DNA of 19,454 bases from Gemmatimonadota bacterium (GTDB lineage: Bacteria; ARS69): positions 1 through 19,454 of the forward strand of contig JASLLL010000038.1 in the NCBI GenBank assembly GCA_030747075.1, in the 5' to 3' direction. This document shows positions 5,557 through 15,044 of the stretch, in pieces. The first letter of the stretch is position 1; each line of letters starts with the position of its first letter. The translations under genes were made by a program, and so were the position numbers. A model generated the notes under the pieces. That model made no database searches. It saw only the letters and a program-made list of their open reading frames with translations, and was not told where the DNA came from.

Positions 5557-7236
5557 ATGAGACCCCTGTTCGCGATCGCTTTCATTACTCTTCTGCTCAC
5601 GACCCCCGCCTCCGCCGTCGAGATGCGCTCGAACGAGTTGCTCCTTGTTCTGCCCGAGGGCGGCCCATTCGAACTGGCACCGGACCGCACCTTCCAGAGC
5701 CTTGACGCCGACCTGGCTGGCATCCTTGTCCGACACGGATTAGACACTTACGAGTTCATGGCGCAAAAGTCGGGTGCGCTTACGCCTCGCGACCGCCGGT
5801 TTGTGCGGGTCTTCACGGACCTCGACACATTCGATGCAGGCACGGCCCGCGACGAACTGGCGGCAACGGGTCTCTTCGACGCCGTGGCGCTGCCCTTCAC
5901 GCTTTCGACCTTTGTCCTTCCGAACGACTCGATGCTCAGCAGCCAGTGGCATGTCACGAGTTCCTCGGCGGGGATCTCCCTTCCGTCGGCGTGGAACGAA
6001 GAGAAGGGGAGCGCATCGACGGTGATTGCCATTCTCGACACGGGCGTGGATGTCGGGCACCCGGATCTCTCGGGGAACATGTGGAACAACTCCGGGGAGA
6101 TTGCGAACAACGGCGTGGACGATGATGGCAACGGCTGGGTAGACGATGTCTGGGGTTGGGACGCCGGAGACAACGACAAAGACCCGAGTCCGGTTCCGTA
6201 CTACGAGGGCGGCGTCGATGTCGGGTTCCACGGAACGCACTGTGCCGGGATCGCGTCGGCGACCACGAACAACAGCACCGGCATCGCGGGTGCGGGTTGG
6301 CGTTGCTCCATCATGGGTGTGAAGATGGTGCAGACGGATGTCGGCATGACGGATGTGGCGATCACCAACGCATTCCTCTACTGCGCGGAGACGAAGCCCG
6401 ATGTCATCTCGATGAGTTTCGGCGGACCGGATCAGGGCGGGATGGCTGCGTTCATGCAGCAACTCATCAACACGGCGACGGCGGAGGGGATCGTCTGCGT
6501 CGCGGCGGCCGGGAACAACGGAGACAATGCGCGGATGTACCCCGCGGCGTGTTCCGGAGTGATCTCTGTCGGGGCGACGAACGAGTCCAACCAGCGCGCG
6601 TCCTTCTCCTCGTACGGGAACTGGGTGGATATCGCCGCGCCGGGCGAGCATATCTGGTCCACCATCCAGAGCAACTACAGTTGGGACTTCCTGACGGGTA
6701 TTCTGTTCATGCTGATGTACGGGTGGGATGGCCTCAACCCGTACATGTACTGCGACGGAACCTCCATGGCGTGCCCGTTGGTGGCGGGTGTGTGCGGGTT
6801 GGTGAAGTCGGCGGCTCCCGGCATGACCTCCGACGAAATGGCCGCGCATCTGAAGGACACGGGCGATGTCGTGAACTACGACCAGAACATCGGGAAGCGC
6901 GTGAACGCCTACAACGCCGTCACGAACCTCTCGACGGGCGCGCCGATGGTGGCCGCGACGACATTCCGCGTCGACGGAGGCGCGCCGAATCCGTTCGCCT
7001 CGCAAACCAGTGTTCGGTTCACGCTGGACGCGCCGGGGGACATTCGACTCGGCGTGTTCGATGTCGCCGGGCGCTTCGTTCGAACACTGGTCGATGGACC
7101 GCTGACGGCCGGGTCGCACGCACGCACCTGGGATGGAACGGACGCGACAGGGCGATCCGCCTCCGCGGGCGTCTACTTCGCGCGGTTGGAGTTCGGCGGC
7201 AGGCAGGAGTCGACCCGGCTCGTTCTGCTCCGCTGA
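5557..7236 (+). CDS. Secreted subtilisin-family (S8) serine protease with C-terminal FlgD/sorting-like domain
   Basis: A 559-residue preproprotein. Residues 1-20 form a signal peptide (MRPLFAIAFITLLLTTPASA). About 21-125 is a likely propeptide. The S8 catalytic domain follows, with Asp161 (AILDTGVDVGHPDL), His225 (GFHGTHCAGIAS), oxyanion Asn320 (AAAGNNGD) and Ser403 (CDGTSMACPLVAG). An Asp/Asn-rich run at 185-210 (NNGVDDDGNGWVDD) is a likely calcium-binding insert, often seen in secreted S8 enzymes of these lineages. An unusual hydrophobic insert lies at about 372-397, just before the catalytic serine. The last 85 residues are an Ig-like FlgD/type-A-sorting-like domain (PNPF at 477-480, DVAGR at 502-506, WDGTD, SAGVYFARL, ending in LVLLR). 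The start was chosen for its signal peptide and GGAGG nine to ten bases upstream; the longer open frame from 5095 lies inside the M28 gene. Probably surface-bound or released. Target proteins are unknown. Confidence 0.93.
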   Translation: MRPLFAIAFITLLLTTPASAVEMRSNELLLVLPEGGPFELAPDRTFQSLDADLAGILVRHGLDTYEFMAQKSGALTPRDRRFVRVFTDLDTFDAGTARDELAATGLFDAVALPFTLSTFVLPNDSMLSSQWHVTSSSAGISLPSAWNEEKGSASTVIAILDTGVDVGHPDLSGNMWNNSGEIANNGVDDDGNGWVDDVWGWDAGDNDKDPSPVPYYEGGVDVGFHGTHCAGIASATTNNSTGIAGAGWRCSIMGVKMVQTDVGMTDVAITNAFLYCAETKPDVISMSFGGPDQGGMAAFMQQLINTATAEGIVCVAAAGNNGDNARMYPAACSGVISVGATNESNQRASFSSYGNWVDIAAPGEHIWSTIQSNYSWDFLTGILFMLMYGWDGLNPYMYCDGTSMACPLVAGVCGLVKSAAPGMTSDEMAAHLKDTGDVVNYDQNIGKRVNAYNAVTNLSTGAPMVAATTFRVDGGAPNPFASQTSVRFTLDAPGDIRLGVFDVAGRFVRTLVDGPLTAGSHARTWDGTDATGRSASAGVYFARLEFGGRQESTRLVLLR

Positions 7237-7260
7237 CCACTGATTGCTGAAGTCTCACGA

Positions 7261-7290
7261 GAGGCCCCGGCGGGTGACTGCCGGGGCCTC
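7261..7290. terminator. Bidirectional hairpin terminator between the subtilisin gene and carB
   Basis: GAGGCCCCGGC and GCCGGGGCCTC form a perfect 11-bp stem around an 8-base loop (7272-7279), 24 bases after the subtilisin stop and 33 bases after the convergent carB stop. Neither side has a long T tract (CTTGTG on the plus side), so it may act as a weak intrinsic terminator or as an RNA 3'-end barrier for both genes. Confidence 0.7.
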
Positions 7291-7323
7291 CTTGTGCGAA
7301 TGGTAGAGCGTGCACGCGGTGTC

Positions 7324-10300
7324 CTACGCGGAAGTCGGTCCTTCTGAGGCAACCGCCAACGGGCGCGCCGCGGCGTTCTCGTCGGCCGTCTTGGCACCGC
7401 CCTCCAGCGGGAGGTCTGCCTCCTCCGGCGTCACGGTTCCGTGGAACTCCTGCAGGCACTTCACCCGCGCGCCTCCGTCAGAGAGTGCTCGGATTCCGAG
7501 AACGGCGGCACTCGCGGCGGAGAGCGTGGAGATGAACGGTACTCCCCGCCGGATGGCCGCCGCGCGGATGGCGGATTCATCCTTGCGGGAAGTCTTCCCC
7601 AGCGGCGTCGCGATCACGAGATCGATTTCGCCGTTCAGGATTCCGTCGATCGCGTTCGGTCGGCCTTCGCTCACCTTGGCGAGCGTCACGGCGGTAAGTC
7701 CCGCGCGCTCCAGTGCGAGCGCCGTTCCGCGCGTCGCCACCAGGCGGAATCGGAGTCGCGCCAGTTCCCGCGCGATGCCCGTGATGTCGGCATGGTCGGA
7801 GTCGTTTACGGAGACGAACGCGGTCCCGGCGACCGGGAGCGGATCTCCGGCCGCAGTCTGACTCTTCGCGAATGCGCTGCCGAAGTTCTCCGAGATGCCC
7901 ATGACTTCACCGGTGGACTTCATCTCCGGACCGAGCGAAGCGTCGGCGCCCGTCATCTTGTTGAACGGAAGGACCGCCTCCTTGACGGAGACATACTTCG
8001 GGGACGGCTCCTCCAGAAAGCCCAACTCCGCGAGCGTGTTGCCTGTCATGACCTTTGCCGCGATTCTCGCGAGCGGTACACCGACCGCCTTCGACACGAA
8101 GGGGACCGTGCGCGAGGCACGCGGGTTGGCCTCCAGGATGTAAACGACATCGTCACGGATGGCGAACTGGGCGTTCATGAGCCCGATCACACCCAGGTCC
8201 AGTGCGAGCGCGCGCATCTGGTGGCGGATCGTCTCCAAGTGCTCGGGAGCGATCCGGTAGGGCGGGAGGACGCACGCGGAATCCCCGGAATGAACCCCCG
8301 CTTCCTCGATGTGCTGCATGATTCCGCCGATGACGCACTGCTCTCCATCGGAGACCGCGTCGACATCCACCTCAAACGCATCCTCCAGGAACCGGTCGAT
8401 CAGTACCGGGTGGCCCGGCGAGACGCGGGCGGCCTTTCTCATGTAGGCGACGAGCGACGGTTCGTCATAGACGATTCGCATCGCCCGCCCGCCGAGGACA
8501 TACGACGGACGCAGAAGCAGCGGGAACCCGATATCAGCGGCAACTTCGCGCGCCTCCTCCACATTGAGTGCGGTTCCGTTTGGCGGGAGCGTGAGGCCGA
8601 GCTTTTCCGCGATGCGCGCGAACTTCTTCCGGTCCTCCGCATCATCGATGGCCGACGGAGGCGTCCCGATGATCGGAGCGCCCGCCTCCTCCAGCGCGAG
8701 CGCGAGTTTCAGCGGCGTCTGCCCGCCGAACTGCACGATGATCCCCTCCGGTTGCTCGGCGTCCACCACCTCGAGAATGTCTTCCAGCGTGAGCGGTTCG
8801 AAGTAGAGCCGGTCCGCCGTGTCGTAATCCGTAGAGACCGTCTCCGGGTTCGAGTTCAACATGATCGTCTCGAAGCCCGCTTCCCGCAGAGCCTGCACCG
8901 CGTGTACGCAGCAGTAGTCGAACTCGATCCCCTGGCCGATCCGGTTCGGTCCGCCGCCGAGAATCAGGATCTTCCGCGACTCCGATGGCGCGACTTCCGT
9001 TTCGGCGCCGGGGCCGACATAGGTGGAGTAGTGGTAGGGCGTGTGCGCGGCGAACTCGGCGGCGCAGGTGTCGACCGTCTTCATGACGGGGCGCACGCCG
9101 TGCTCATGGCGGAGGGCGCGGATCTCCCTCCGCGTTCTCCGAAGGATGTGCGCAAGCTGGCCGTCGGAAAAGCCCGCACGCTTCGCCCGCCAGAGCGTGT
9201 CGGCGTCCGGCTCACGCGTATTGGACAGGCGCGCCTCCTCCTCCACGAGTGAGGCCAGTTGGTCCAGAAACCACGGGTCCACGCCGGTTGTCTCTGCGGC
9301 CTCCTTCGCGGTCATGCCCAGACGAAGCGCCCGGCGAAGCGTGAAGAGGCGGTCTTCACGCGGGGACCGGAGGCGTCCGCGCACTTCCTCCAGAGCGGCC
9401 TCGCGGGCGGCCGCTGATTCCTCTTCCGGGAGATCCTCCGGCAGGATGCCGTCGCGTCCATCGGCACCGAGCCCCAGGCGCCCGGTCTCCAGCGATCGGA
9501 GCGCCTTCTGGAGCGCTTCGCGGAATGTCCCGCCGATCGCCATTGCCTCTCCGACGGACCGCATCTGCGCACCGAGTCGTTCGTCGACACCGGGGAACTT
9601 CTCAAAGTCGAAGCGCGGGATCTTCACCACCACATAATCGAGAGTGGGTTCAAACGACGCGGGCGTCTTCTTCGTGATGTCGTTGGGGATTTCGTCCAGC
9701 GTGTATCCGGCCGCGAGGAGTGCCGCAATCTTCGCGATGGGAAAGCCCGTAGCTTTCGACGCCAGCGCGGAGGACCGGGACACCCGAGGGTTCACTTCGA
9801 TGACGACCATGCGACCCGTTGCCGGATCCACGCCGAACTGCACATTGCAGCCGCCCGTCTCCACGCCGATCTCGCGGATGATGGCGATGGCGGCGTTCCG
9901 CATTGCCTGATACTCGCGGTCGGTGAGCGTCTGCGCGGGCGCGACCGTAACGGAATCGCCCGTGTGAACGCCCATGGGATCCAGGTTTTCGATAGAGCAG
10001 ATGATGACCGCGTTGTCCGCGCCGTCGCGCATGATCTCCAGTTCGTACTCTTTCCACCCGAGGATCGATTCCTCCACGAGTACTTCGTGGATGGGGGAAG
10101 ACGCCATCGCCTGCGCAACCGAGGACTTGAACTCGTCCACATTGTACGCGAGCGCGGCGCCTGTTCCGCCCATCGTGAAGGCGGGGCGGATGACGGCGGG
10201 GAAGCCGACCTCCTCGATTGCCGTGAGCGCCTCCTCCAGACTGCGAGCCGTCCGCCCGCGAGGGAGGTCCATCCCGATCGACTCCATCGCGCGCTTGAAG

Positions 10301-10692
10301 AGTTCGCGGTCTTCCGCCTTGCGGATGGTCACGAGATCCGCTCCGATGAGTTCCACGCGATAGCGTTCCAGTACGCCGCTCTCGGCCAGCGCCACCGCCG
10401 TATTCAGCGCGGTCTGTCCGCCGAGCGTGGGCAGCAGAGCGTCGGGTCTCTCACGCGCGATGATGCGCTCCAGCACCTCGGGCGTGATCGGTTCCACATA
10501 GGTTCGATCCGCAAGCTCGGGGTCCGTCATGATCGTTGCGGGGTTTGAGTTCACGAGCACGACGCGGAACCCTTCTCGACGAAGCGCCTTCACCGCCTGC
10601 GTGCCTGAATAGTCGAACTCACACGCCTGCCCGATGATGATCGGGCCGGAGCCAATGACGAGGATCTTGTCGAGGTCTGTGCGCTTCGGCAT
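7324..10692 (-). CDS. carB: Carbamoyl-phosphate synthase large subunit
   Basis: A 1122-residue protein, against about 1073 in E. coli. It makes carbamoyl phosphate from bicarbonate, ammonia delivered by CarA and two ATP, feeding pyrimidine and arginine synthesis in the cytoplasm. The two homologous ATP-grasp halves are clear. The carboxyphosphate half has [18 protein letters not shown] (13-30), the GGTG loop at about 175-178 and NPRVSRSS (301-308). The carbamate half has [16 protein letters not shown] (579-594) and [10 protein letters not shown] (856-865). The MGS-type allosteric domain occupies about 950-1085, ending in 'VKCLQEFHG'. An extra tail of about 37 low-complexity residues follows. 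The ATG stands two bases after the carA stop. A start 15 codons upstream would lie inside carA and is not needed. No sign of damage. Confidence 0.97.
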   Translation of the reverse strand: MPKRTDLDKILVIGSGPIIIGQACEFDYSGTQAVKALRREGFRVVLVNSNPATIMTDPELADRTYVEPITPEVLERIIARERPDALLPTLGGQTALNTAVALAESGVLERYRVELIGADLVTIRKAEDRELFKRAMESIGMDLPRGRTARSLEEALTAIEEVGFPAVIRPAFTMGGTGAALAYNVDEFKSSVAQAMASSPIHEVLVEESILGWKEYELEIMRDGADNAVIICSIENLDPMGVHTGDSVTVAPAQTLTDREYQAMRNAAIAIIREIGVETGGCNVQFGVDPATGRMVVIEVNPRVSRSSALASKATGFPIAKIAALLAAGYTLDEIPNDITKKTPASFEPTLDYVVVKIPRFDFEKFPGVDERLGAQMRSVGEAMAIGGTFREALQKALRSLETGRLGLGADGRDGILPEDLPEEESAAAREAALEEVRGRLRSPREDRLFTLRRALRLGMTAKEAAETTGVDPWFLDQLASLVEEEARLSNTREPDADTLWRAKRAGFSDGQLAHILRRTRREIRALRHEHGVRPVMKTVDTCAAEFAAHTPYHYSTYVGPGAETEVAPSESRKILILGGGPNRIGQGIEFDYCCVHAVQALREAGFETIMLNSNPETVSTDYDTADRLYFEPLTLEDILEVVDAEQPEGIIVQFGGQTPLKLALALEEAGAPIIGTPPSAIDDAEDRKKFARIAEKLGLTLPPNGTALNVEEAREVAADIGFPLLLRPSYVLGGRAMRIVYDEPSLVAYMRKAARVSPGHPVLIDRFLEDAFEVDVDAVSDGEQCVIGGIMQHIEEAGVHSGDSACVLPPYRIAPEHLETIRHQMRALALDLGVIGLMNAQFAIRDDVVYILEANPRASRTVPFVSKAVGVPLARIAAKVMTGNTLAELGFLEEPSPKYVSVKEAVLPFNKMTGADASLGPEMKSTGEVMGISENFGSAFAKSQTAAGDPLPVAGTAFVSVNDSDHADITGIARELARLRFRLVATRGTALALERAGLTAVTLAKVSEGRPNAIDGILNGEIDLVIATPLGKTSRKDESAIRAAAIRRGVPFISTLSAASAAVLGIRALSDGGARVKCLQEFHGTVTPEEADLPLEGGAKTADENAAARPLAVASEGPTSA

Positions 10693-10694
10693 GA

Positions 10695-11834
10695 TCAGCG
10701 AGTCCCTGCGGAGAGTGCGGTCATGAACTCCGGCCACAGCCGGGAGGAGTCGTGGGGTCCGGGCGCGCCCTCCGGGTGGTACTGCACCGAGAAAACGCCG
10801 AGCTTCTCGTGGAACATCCCCTCCACGGTCCCGTCGTTCAGGTTCGTGTGCGTGATCGTGAAGCCGCGATCCAGGGCGCTTGCTTCCTCCACGGCGTAGT
10901 TGTGGTTCTGGGCCGTGATGTCGATGCGCCCGGTCCGGCAGTCCCGGACGGGGTGGTTTCCTCCGTGGTGCCCGAAGGGGAGCTTGAAGGTTTCCGCGCC
11001 CGCGGCGAGTGCCAGGATCTGGTGTCCCAGGCAGATTCCCGCCACCGGAAGCCTGCCGAGAAGCTCGCGGACCGTTTCCACGGCAGCGGATGCCATGCGC
11101 GGGTCGCCCGGGCCGTTCGACAGAAAGAGCCCGTCCGCACCGAGAGAGAGAATCTCCTCCGGAGCGGTCGAGGCCGGGAGGACGACAATCCGTGCTCCCG
11201 TCGCGGCGAGATTACGGAGGATCTCGCGCTTCACGCCGAGATCGAGAACGGCCAGCGTCGGGCCGCGATACCCTTGCGACTCGGGCTTCGGGTTGTCCGA
11301 CCCCTTCCATTCGTATCGCCGAGGGGTCGTGACGGAGGACACGGCGTCGAGCGTGGACATATCCGGCACCGCACGCGCGGCACTCACCAGCGCATCCGGC
11401 CCGGAAACTTCGGCCAGTGCGGGACCGCTTGCGATGACGCCGCGCAGCGCACCCCTCTCCCGGATGTGGCGGGTGAGCGCGCGCGTGTCCAGCCGATGGA
11501 TGCCGACGATTCCGTGTCGTGTGAGGTACGCCGCCAGATCCTCTTCCGCGGTATGGGAAGATGCCGTTCGAGAAAACTCCCGCGCGACAAATCCCCGCAC
11601 ATGGGTCCGCGAAGATTGCTCATCCGCGGAGTTCACACCGTAGTTCCCGATCTGCGGGCAGGTCATCACGACAAACTGGCCGTGGTAGGACGGGTCGGTG
11701 AGGATTTCCTGATAACCCGTCATGGAGGTGTTGAAGACCACCTCACCCCCGATGAGCCCCAATGCACCAAACGCCTCTCCTTCGAAGAGGCGTCCATCTT
11801 CCAGGACGAGAAGGGCGCGGGCCGTCGGGGTCAC
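10695..11834 (-). CDS. carA: Carbamoyl-phosphate synthase small (glutaminase) subunit
   Basis: A 379-residue protein of normal family length. The N-terminal CarA domain (about 1-150) contains '[17 protein letters not shown]' (34-50) and 'GNYGVN'. The C-terminal class I glutamine amidotransferase domain has the nucleophile Cys268 (GICLGHQ) and the His353/Glu355 pair (QYHPEG). It hydrolyses glutamine and passes ammonia through a tunnel to CarB. GTG was chosen as the start because GGAG lies six bases upstream and the family motif begins right after it; the nearby ATG at 11839 is out of frame. carA and carB are separated by two bases and form one transcription unit, probably started from the promoter at 11867-11895. 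Confidence 0.97.
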   Translation of the reverse strand: MTPTARALLVLEDGRLFEGEAFGALGLIGGEVVFNTSMTGYQEILTDPSYHGQFVVMTCPQIGNYGVNSADEQSSRTHVRGFVAREFSRTASSHTAEEDLAAYLTRHGIVGIHRLDTRALTRHIRERGALRGVIASGPALAEVSGPDALVSAARAVPDMSTLDAVSSVTTPRRYEWKGSDNPKPESQGYRGPTLAVLDLGVKREILRNLAATGARIVVLPASTAPEEILSLGADGLFLSNGPGDPRMASAAVETVRELLGRLPVAGICLGHQILALAAGAETFKLPFGHHGGNHPVRDCRTGRIDITAQNHNYAVEEASALDRGFTITHTNLNDGTVEGMFHEKLGVFSVQYHPEGAPGPHDSSRLWPEFMTALSAGTR

Positions 11835-11866
11835 TCCATCTCCGGGGAAGTCGGAACGGTTGCGGC

Positions 11867-11895
11867 ACCCTAGCAGGGCGGGAGCGAACGGTCAA
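11867..11895 (-). promoter_or_regulatory. Sigma-70-type promoter of carAB, overlapping the end of the upstream gene
   Basis: On the minus strand, TTGACC (11890-11895) and TAGGGT (11867-11872) are separated by exactly 17 bases. The -35 box is identical to that of the had promoter and includes the TGA stop of the upstream lipoprotein gene. Transcription would start near 11860, about 26 bases before the carA GTG. The -10 keeps only the three most conserved positions (T, A and final T). Confidence 0.5.
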
Positions 11896-13616
11896 CGAGC
11901 GACCGCGCGCGCTTCCCCTCCGTGCGTCAGCGTCCAGTGCTGGCCGGCTTTCAGGTCTCCGAAGGCGTCCTCGCGTCCGTCCGGCCACAGGACGCGCACA
12001 TCCGTCGCCGCATCCAGGTGTCCCAGCCCGACATGGACCACGGGGTCGCTTGCCGAGCAGTAGCTGAATGCCGCCCGCACATCGCGCGTGATTCTGCGCT
12101 CTCCTGCCGACAGGGACACCGTTGCGCCCAGCGCGTCCCGGCCGTGTTCCTCCAGAGCCCGGATGGAAATCCAGCTCTGCCCGCGCCCCGCCCGGTTCAG
12201 CAGGAGTTTTGCCGGTCCGTCCCGGTTTCCGACCAGGATGTCGAGCGCCCCGTCTCCGTCCACATCCGCGAACGCCGCGGCCCGGCTCGTATGGATGAGG
12301 ACTTTCGTGGTTCCGCCTTTCGGCTCCACCTCCACCAGTCTTCCGCCCGCCTCTCCCCGGAAGAGCAGGTTGGTCTCCGCGTACGGATCCGCAGTCGGTG
12401 GTTCCAGTGCCATCTCCACGCGCCCGTTTGCCAGGAAGTAGTCGAGACGACCGTCGTTGTCGAAGTCGAGAAGCCCCATCCCGAATCGCGTATACCCGAT
12501 GCTCCCGGCCCCCAGGCCGATCGCCGCCGTTCGGTCCGTGAACAACCCGCCGTCGTTCCGGTAGTAGGAGTCCGACTGTCGCTGGAGATTCACGACGAGC
12601 ACATCCAGGTCTCCGTCATCGTCGTAGTCCACCGCCATGACGCCCATGCCCGCCTTCGTGATGCCGTTCTCGTCCACCGCGCAGCCCATGATGAGCGCGT
12701 CGTCGGTGAAGGTGCCGTCTCCGTTGTTGAGCCAGAGCTGGTTGAACATCGTGTCGTTCGCGACAAAGATGTCCGTTCGGCCGTCCAGATCGAAGTCGCC
12801 GCAGACCACTCCCAGCCCGTAACCGAACGCGTCAGCGAACCCGGCGTCATCCGAAGTGTCGGTGAAAGTGCCGTCCCCTTCGTTTCGGTAGAGCGTGTCT
12901 CGTGTCGGCGCCCCGTAGTTGGTGGGCAGGCAATAGTCCGGCTCACCAAGGGAGTTTCGACAGGTGATCTCATTCTCGATGGACCAGTTCACATAGTTCG
13001 TCACAAAGAGGTCCAGATCCCCGTCGGCATCCATGTCCAGAAAGGCCGCGCTGGTGCCCCACCGGTCGTTTCCGACTCCCGCGTGTTCCGTGGTGTCTTC
13101 GAAGCGGCCGTCCCCGAGATTCCGAAGGAGCGTGTTCCCGCCGTAGTTCGTGACATAGAGGTCCATGCGACCGTCGTTGTCGTAGTCGCCGGCAGTCACG
13201 CCGATGCCGTAGCCGCGATCATCGGCCCCGCTGCCGTCTGTGCGGTCTTCAAAAGTCCCGTCGCCGCGATTGACATACAGACGGTTGCGCGCCGCCTCGG
13301 ACCCGGGATGCCGAAGGCTCCCGCTCTGGATGAGGTATGCGTCCGCCATTCCATCACCGGTGAGGTCCACGAGAGCGGCTCCGCCACCCATGATCTCGGG
13401 GAAGAGCGGGTTGGTTTCGCGGCCGGAGCCGTGCACGAAGTCGATCCCCAGCGCAGTGGTCGCGTCGGCAAACCACGCGGAGTCCGCCACCGCGGGTTCT
13501 TCCTCGACCGATGGTGCGTCCCGATCCCCGCAGCCCCCGGCGAGCAGCATCGCCCCGCCCGCGAGAGCCACCACCCCCCCGGCGCGCGGTCGCATCCGGG
13601 CGGCCCGGGCGTTCAC
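11892..13616 (-). CDS. FG-GAP/VCBS-repeat lipoprotein with ASPIC/UnbV domain (CRTAC1 type)
   Basis: A 574-residue exported protein. Residues 1-29 are a lipoprotein signal: arginines in the first eleven residues, a hydrophobic core, and lipobox LAGGC with Cys29. Seven DxxxDGxxD-type calcium-loop motifs of FG-GAP/VCBS repeats occur at 84-92, 144-152, 194-202, 274-282, 330-338, 384-392 and 451-459. They imply a beta-propeller, each blade often closing with a 'NxGDGTFxD'-like run. Residues about 480-565 form an ASPIC/UnbV domain ('DALGATVSL', 'VLWPDG'). These proteins are extracellular and structural or adhesive; no catalytic function is established. The GTG start overlaps the TPR gene's stop as GTGA (13613-13616). 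ATG at 13595 would leave a shorter but still possible signal peptide. The overlap with the TPR lipoprotein gene suggests a joint product. Confidence 0.9.
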   Translation of the reverse strand: MNARAARMRPRAGGVVALAGGAMLLAGGCGDRDAPSVEEEPAVADSAWFADATTALGIDFVHGSGRETNPLFPEIMGGGAALVDLTGDGMADAYLIQSGSLRHPGSEAARNRLYVNRGDGTFEDRTDGSGADDRGYGIGVTAGDYDNDGRMDLYVTNYGGNTLLRNLGDGRFEDTTEHAGVGNDRWGTSAAFLDMDADGDLDLFVTNYVNWSIENEITCRNSLGEPDYCLPTNYGAPTRDTLYRNEGDGTFTDTSDDAGFADAFGYGLGVVCGDFDLDGRTDIFVANDTMFNQLWLNNGDGTFTDDALIMGCAVDENGITKAGMGVMAVDYDDDGDLDVLVVNLQRQSDSYYRNDGGLFTDRTAAIGLGAGSIGYTRFGMGLLDFDNDGRLDYFLANGRVEMALEPPTADPYAETNLLFRGEAGGRLVEVEPKGGTTKVLIHTSRAAAFADVDGDGALDILVGNRDGPAKLLLNRAGRGQSWISIRALEEHGRDALGATVSLSAGERRITRDVRAAFSYCSASDPVVHVGLGHLDAATDVRVLWPDGREDAFGDLKAGQHWTLTHGGEARAVAR

Positions 13617-15034
13617 TTCTTCCCCGCGGCGGTCTTGATTCGCTCGTTGGCATTCAGAGTGATCCAGTCATGAGCGACACTGTCGAGAACTCCGTTGATC
13701 AGTCGGCGCCCGGCGGGGATGTCCCCCGTTTCCGCAAGAACGACGGCGCGGCCCGCCAGTGCATGGGGGTTTCCCGGCTCAAGAAGAAGCGCCCGATCGA
13801 ACCGAACTGCAGCATTCTCCGGCTGTCCGAGGCGGATTTCCGCCCACCCGGTGTTCGCAACGAGTTCCGCATCCGCGGGGTCCAGCCGCGCCGCGAACTC
13901 GAAGGAGTCGCGTGCATTCCCATGGCGCTCAAGGTCCGTGCACACCTCACCGCGTCTTCGGTGCGCGTCCACGGAGACCGGGTTCAACTCGATCGCGCGG
14001 TCCGCGTGATGGAGCGCACGGTCCGGCATGCCCCGGCGGGAGAAGACGACGCTGAAGTTGATGTGCGTGGACGCGACATTCGGACTCTCTTCCAGCATTT
14101 TTGTGAGGAGCTTCTGCGCCCGGTCCAGAAAGCCGGATTCGAGCAGCGCGTAGCTCAGGTAGTTGAGAAGCGTGGGATCCTCCGGGTGGTCCGGGCGAAG
14201 TTCGCGGAGAATGGAGAGGGCTTCCCGCGGATTGCCCGAGTGCAGGAGAACGAACGCCTTCTGAAGCAGGCTGACGAAGCCGATTCGGTACTCCTCGACC
14301 TCCTCCTCGCGAGGGTCCGCCCACCGGGGGCGGGATCCGCCGTACCCGAGATCCCGCAGCGCGTCCTCCATGTTCCCGTCGGCGCGGTTTGCGGTTCCGC
14401 GGAGATACCGGGCGTAGGGCACATAGGGGCTCTCCGGCCTTCGGGACAGGAACGCTTCCACGGATTCGACTGCTCCCGCGTAGTCCTCCAGTTGGAGTTG
14501 CGTGCGTGCCAGTCCGAGCCATCCTGCCGGATGGTTCGGCTTGCGGTTGATGGCTCGTTCAAACTCCGCCGCGGCTTCCTGCGGTTGCCCGAGATCCAGA
14601 AGCCACTGCGCGAGCCGCCATCGCGCGGGCGCATAGTCCTCGTCCAGATCCACCGATCTGCGCATGGCCAGTGTGGCCGCTCGCGTCTCTCCCTGATGGG
14701 ACAGCGACATGGCTTCATGGAAATGCCACCGTGCGGCGTCGGGGGCCAGCGCGATCGCGTGTCGGAAGGACCGGGCGGCGGCTTCGTGAAGCCCGCACGC
14801 TTCGTAAGCCAGGCCCAGTCGGCCGCGAGCATCGGCGCTGTTCCTCGACGCCTCCGCGTCGGCTGCGAGGGAATCCACCATGGCGGCGACGCGCTCGTCC
14901 GCATGGTCTCCCAAAGGCACACGAAGCGGCGGTGGAACGCCCTCTCCGGTGCAGCCCGCGAGAAGTATCGCGGCGGTCATCAGGGCGGAAAGCACTCCGG
15001 AGGGCGCGGGCGGGCGGGCGAGAGTCAGAGTCAT
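13613..15034 (-). CDS. Tetratricopeptide-repeat lipoprotein
   Basis: A 473-residue protein with a lipoprotein signal (MTLTLARPPAPSGVLSALMT... to lipobox LLAGC, Cys28). A short acidic linker follows, then about nine or ten TPR units between residues 66 and 455, interrupted at about 202-250 by a segment with the acidic run 'PREEEVEEYR'. Typical helix pairs read 'GRLGLAYEACGLHEAAARSF' (71-90), 'LDRAQKLL' and 'PDRALHHADRAIELNP'. TPRs bind other proteins; this one would sit on a membrane facing the periplasm or surface. The ATG stands 10 bases after the S8 gene's stop and has no clear Shine-Dalgarno, so it probably depends on translation of the gene before it. Its own stop overlaps the start of the FG-GAP lipoprotein. 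The longer open frame upstream to 15622 is a shadow of the S8 gene. Function is otherwise unknown. Confidence 0.88.
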   Translation of the reverse strand: MTLTLARPPAPSGVLSALMTAAILLAGCTGEGVPPPLRVPLGDHADERVAAMVDSLAADAEASRNSADARGRLGLAYEACGLHEAAARSFRHAIALAPDAARWHFHEAMSLSHQGETRAATLAMRRSVDLDEDYAPARWRLAQWLLDLGQPQEAAAEFERAINRKPNHPAGWLGLARTQLQLEDYAGAVESVEAFLSRRPESPYVPYARYLRGTANRADGNMEDALRDLGYGGSRPRWADPREEEVEEYRIGFVSLLQKAFVLLHSGNPREALSILRELRPDHPEDPTLLNYLSYALLESGFLDRAQKLLTKMLEESPNVASTHINFSVVFSRRGMPDRALHHADRAIELNPVSVDAHRRRGEVCTDLERHGNARDSFEFAARLDPADAELVANTGWAEIRLGQPENAAVRFDRALLLEPGNPHALAGRAVVLAETGDIPAGRRLINGVLDSVAHDWITLNANERIKTAAGKK

Positions 15035-15044
15035 GGCGCACAGA

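Noticed and set aside
5740-7119. A minus-strand open frame of 459 codons opposite the secreted subtilisin gene.
   Set aside because: It has Arg/His/Val-rich antisense composition, and the plus strand has a full S8 catalytic triad and signal peptide.
7441-9252. A plus-strand open frame of 603 codons opposite carB.
   Set aside because: It is antisense to a complete CarB with both ATP-grasp halves and has no recognisable domain.
12050-13380. Repeated GTCGTTGTCGTAGTC-like strings as a DNA repeat array.
   Set aside because: They are the codons of the protein's DxDxDGxxD calcium loops, spaced irregularly, and not a separate DNA repeat.
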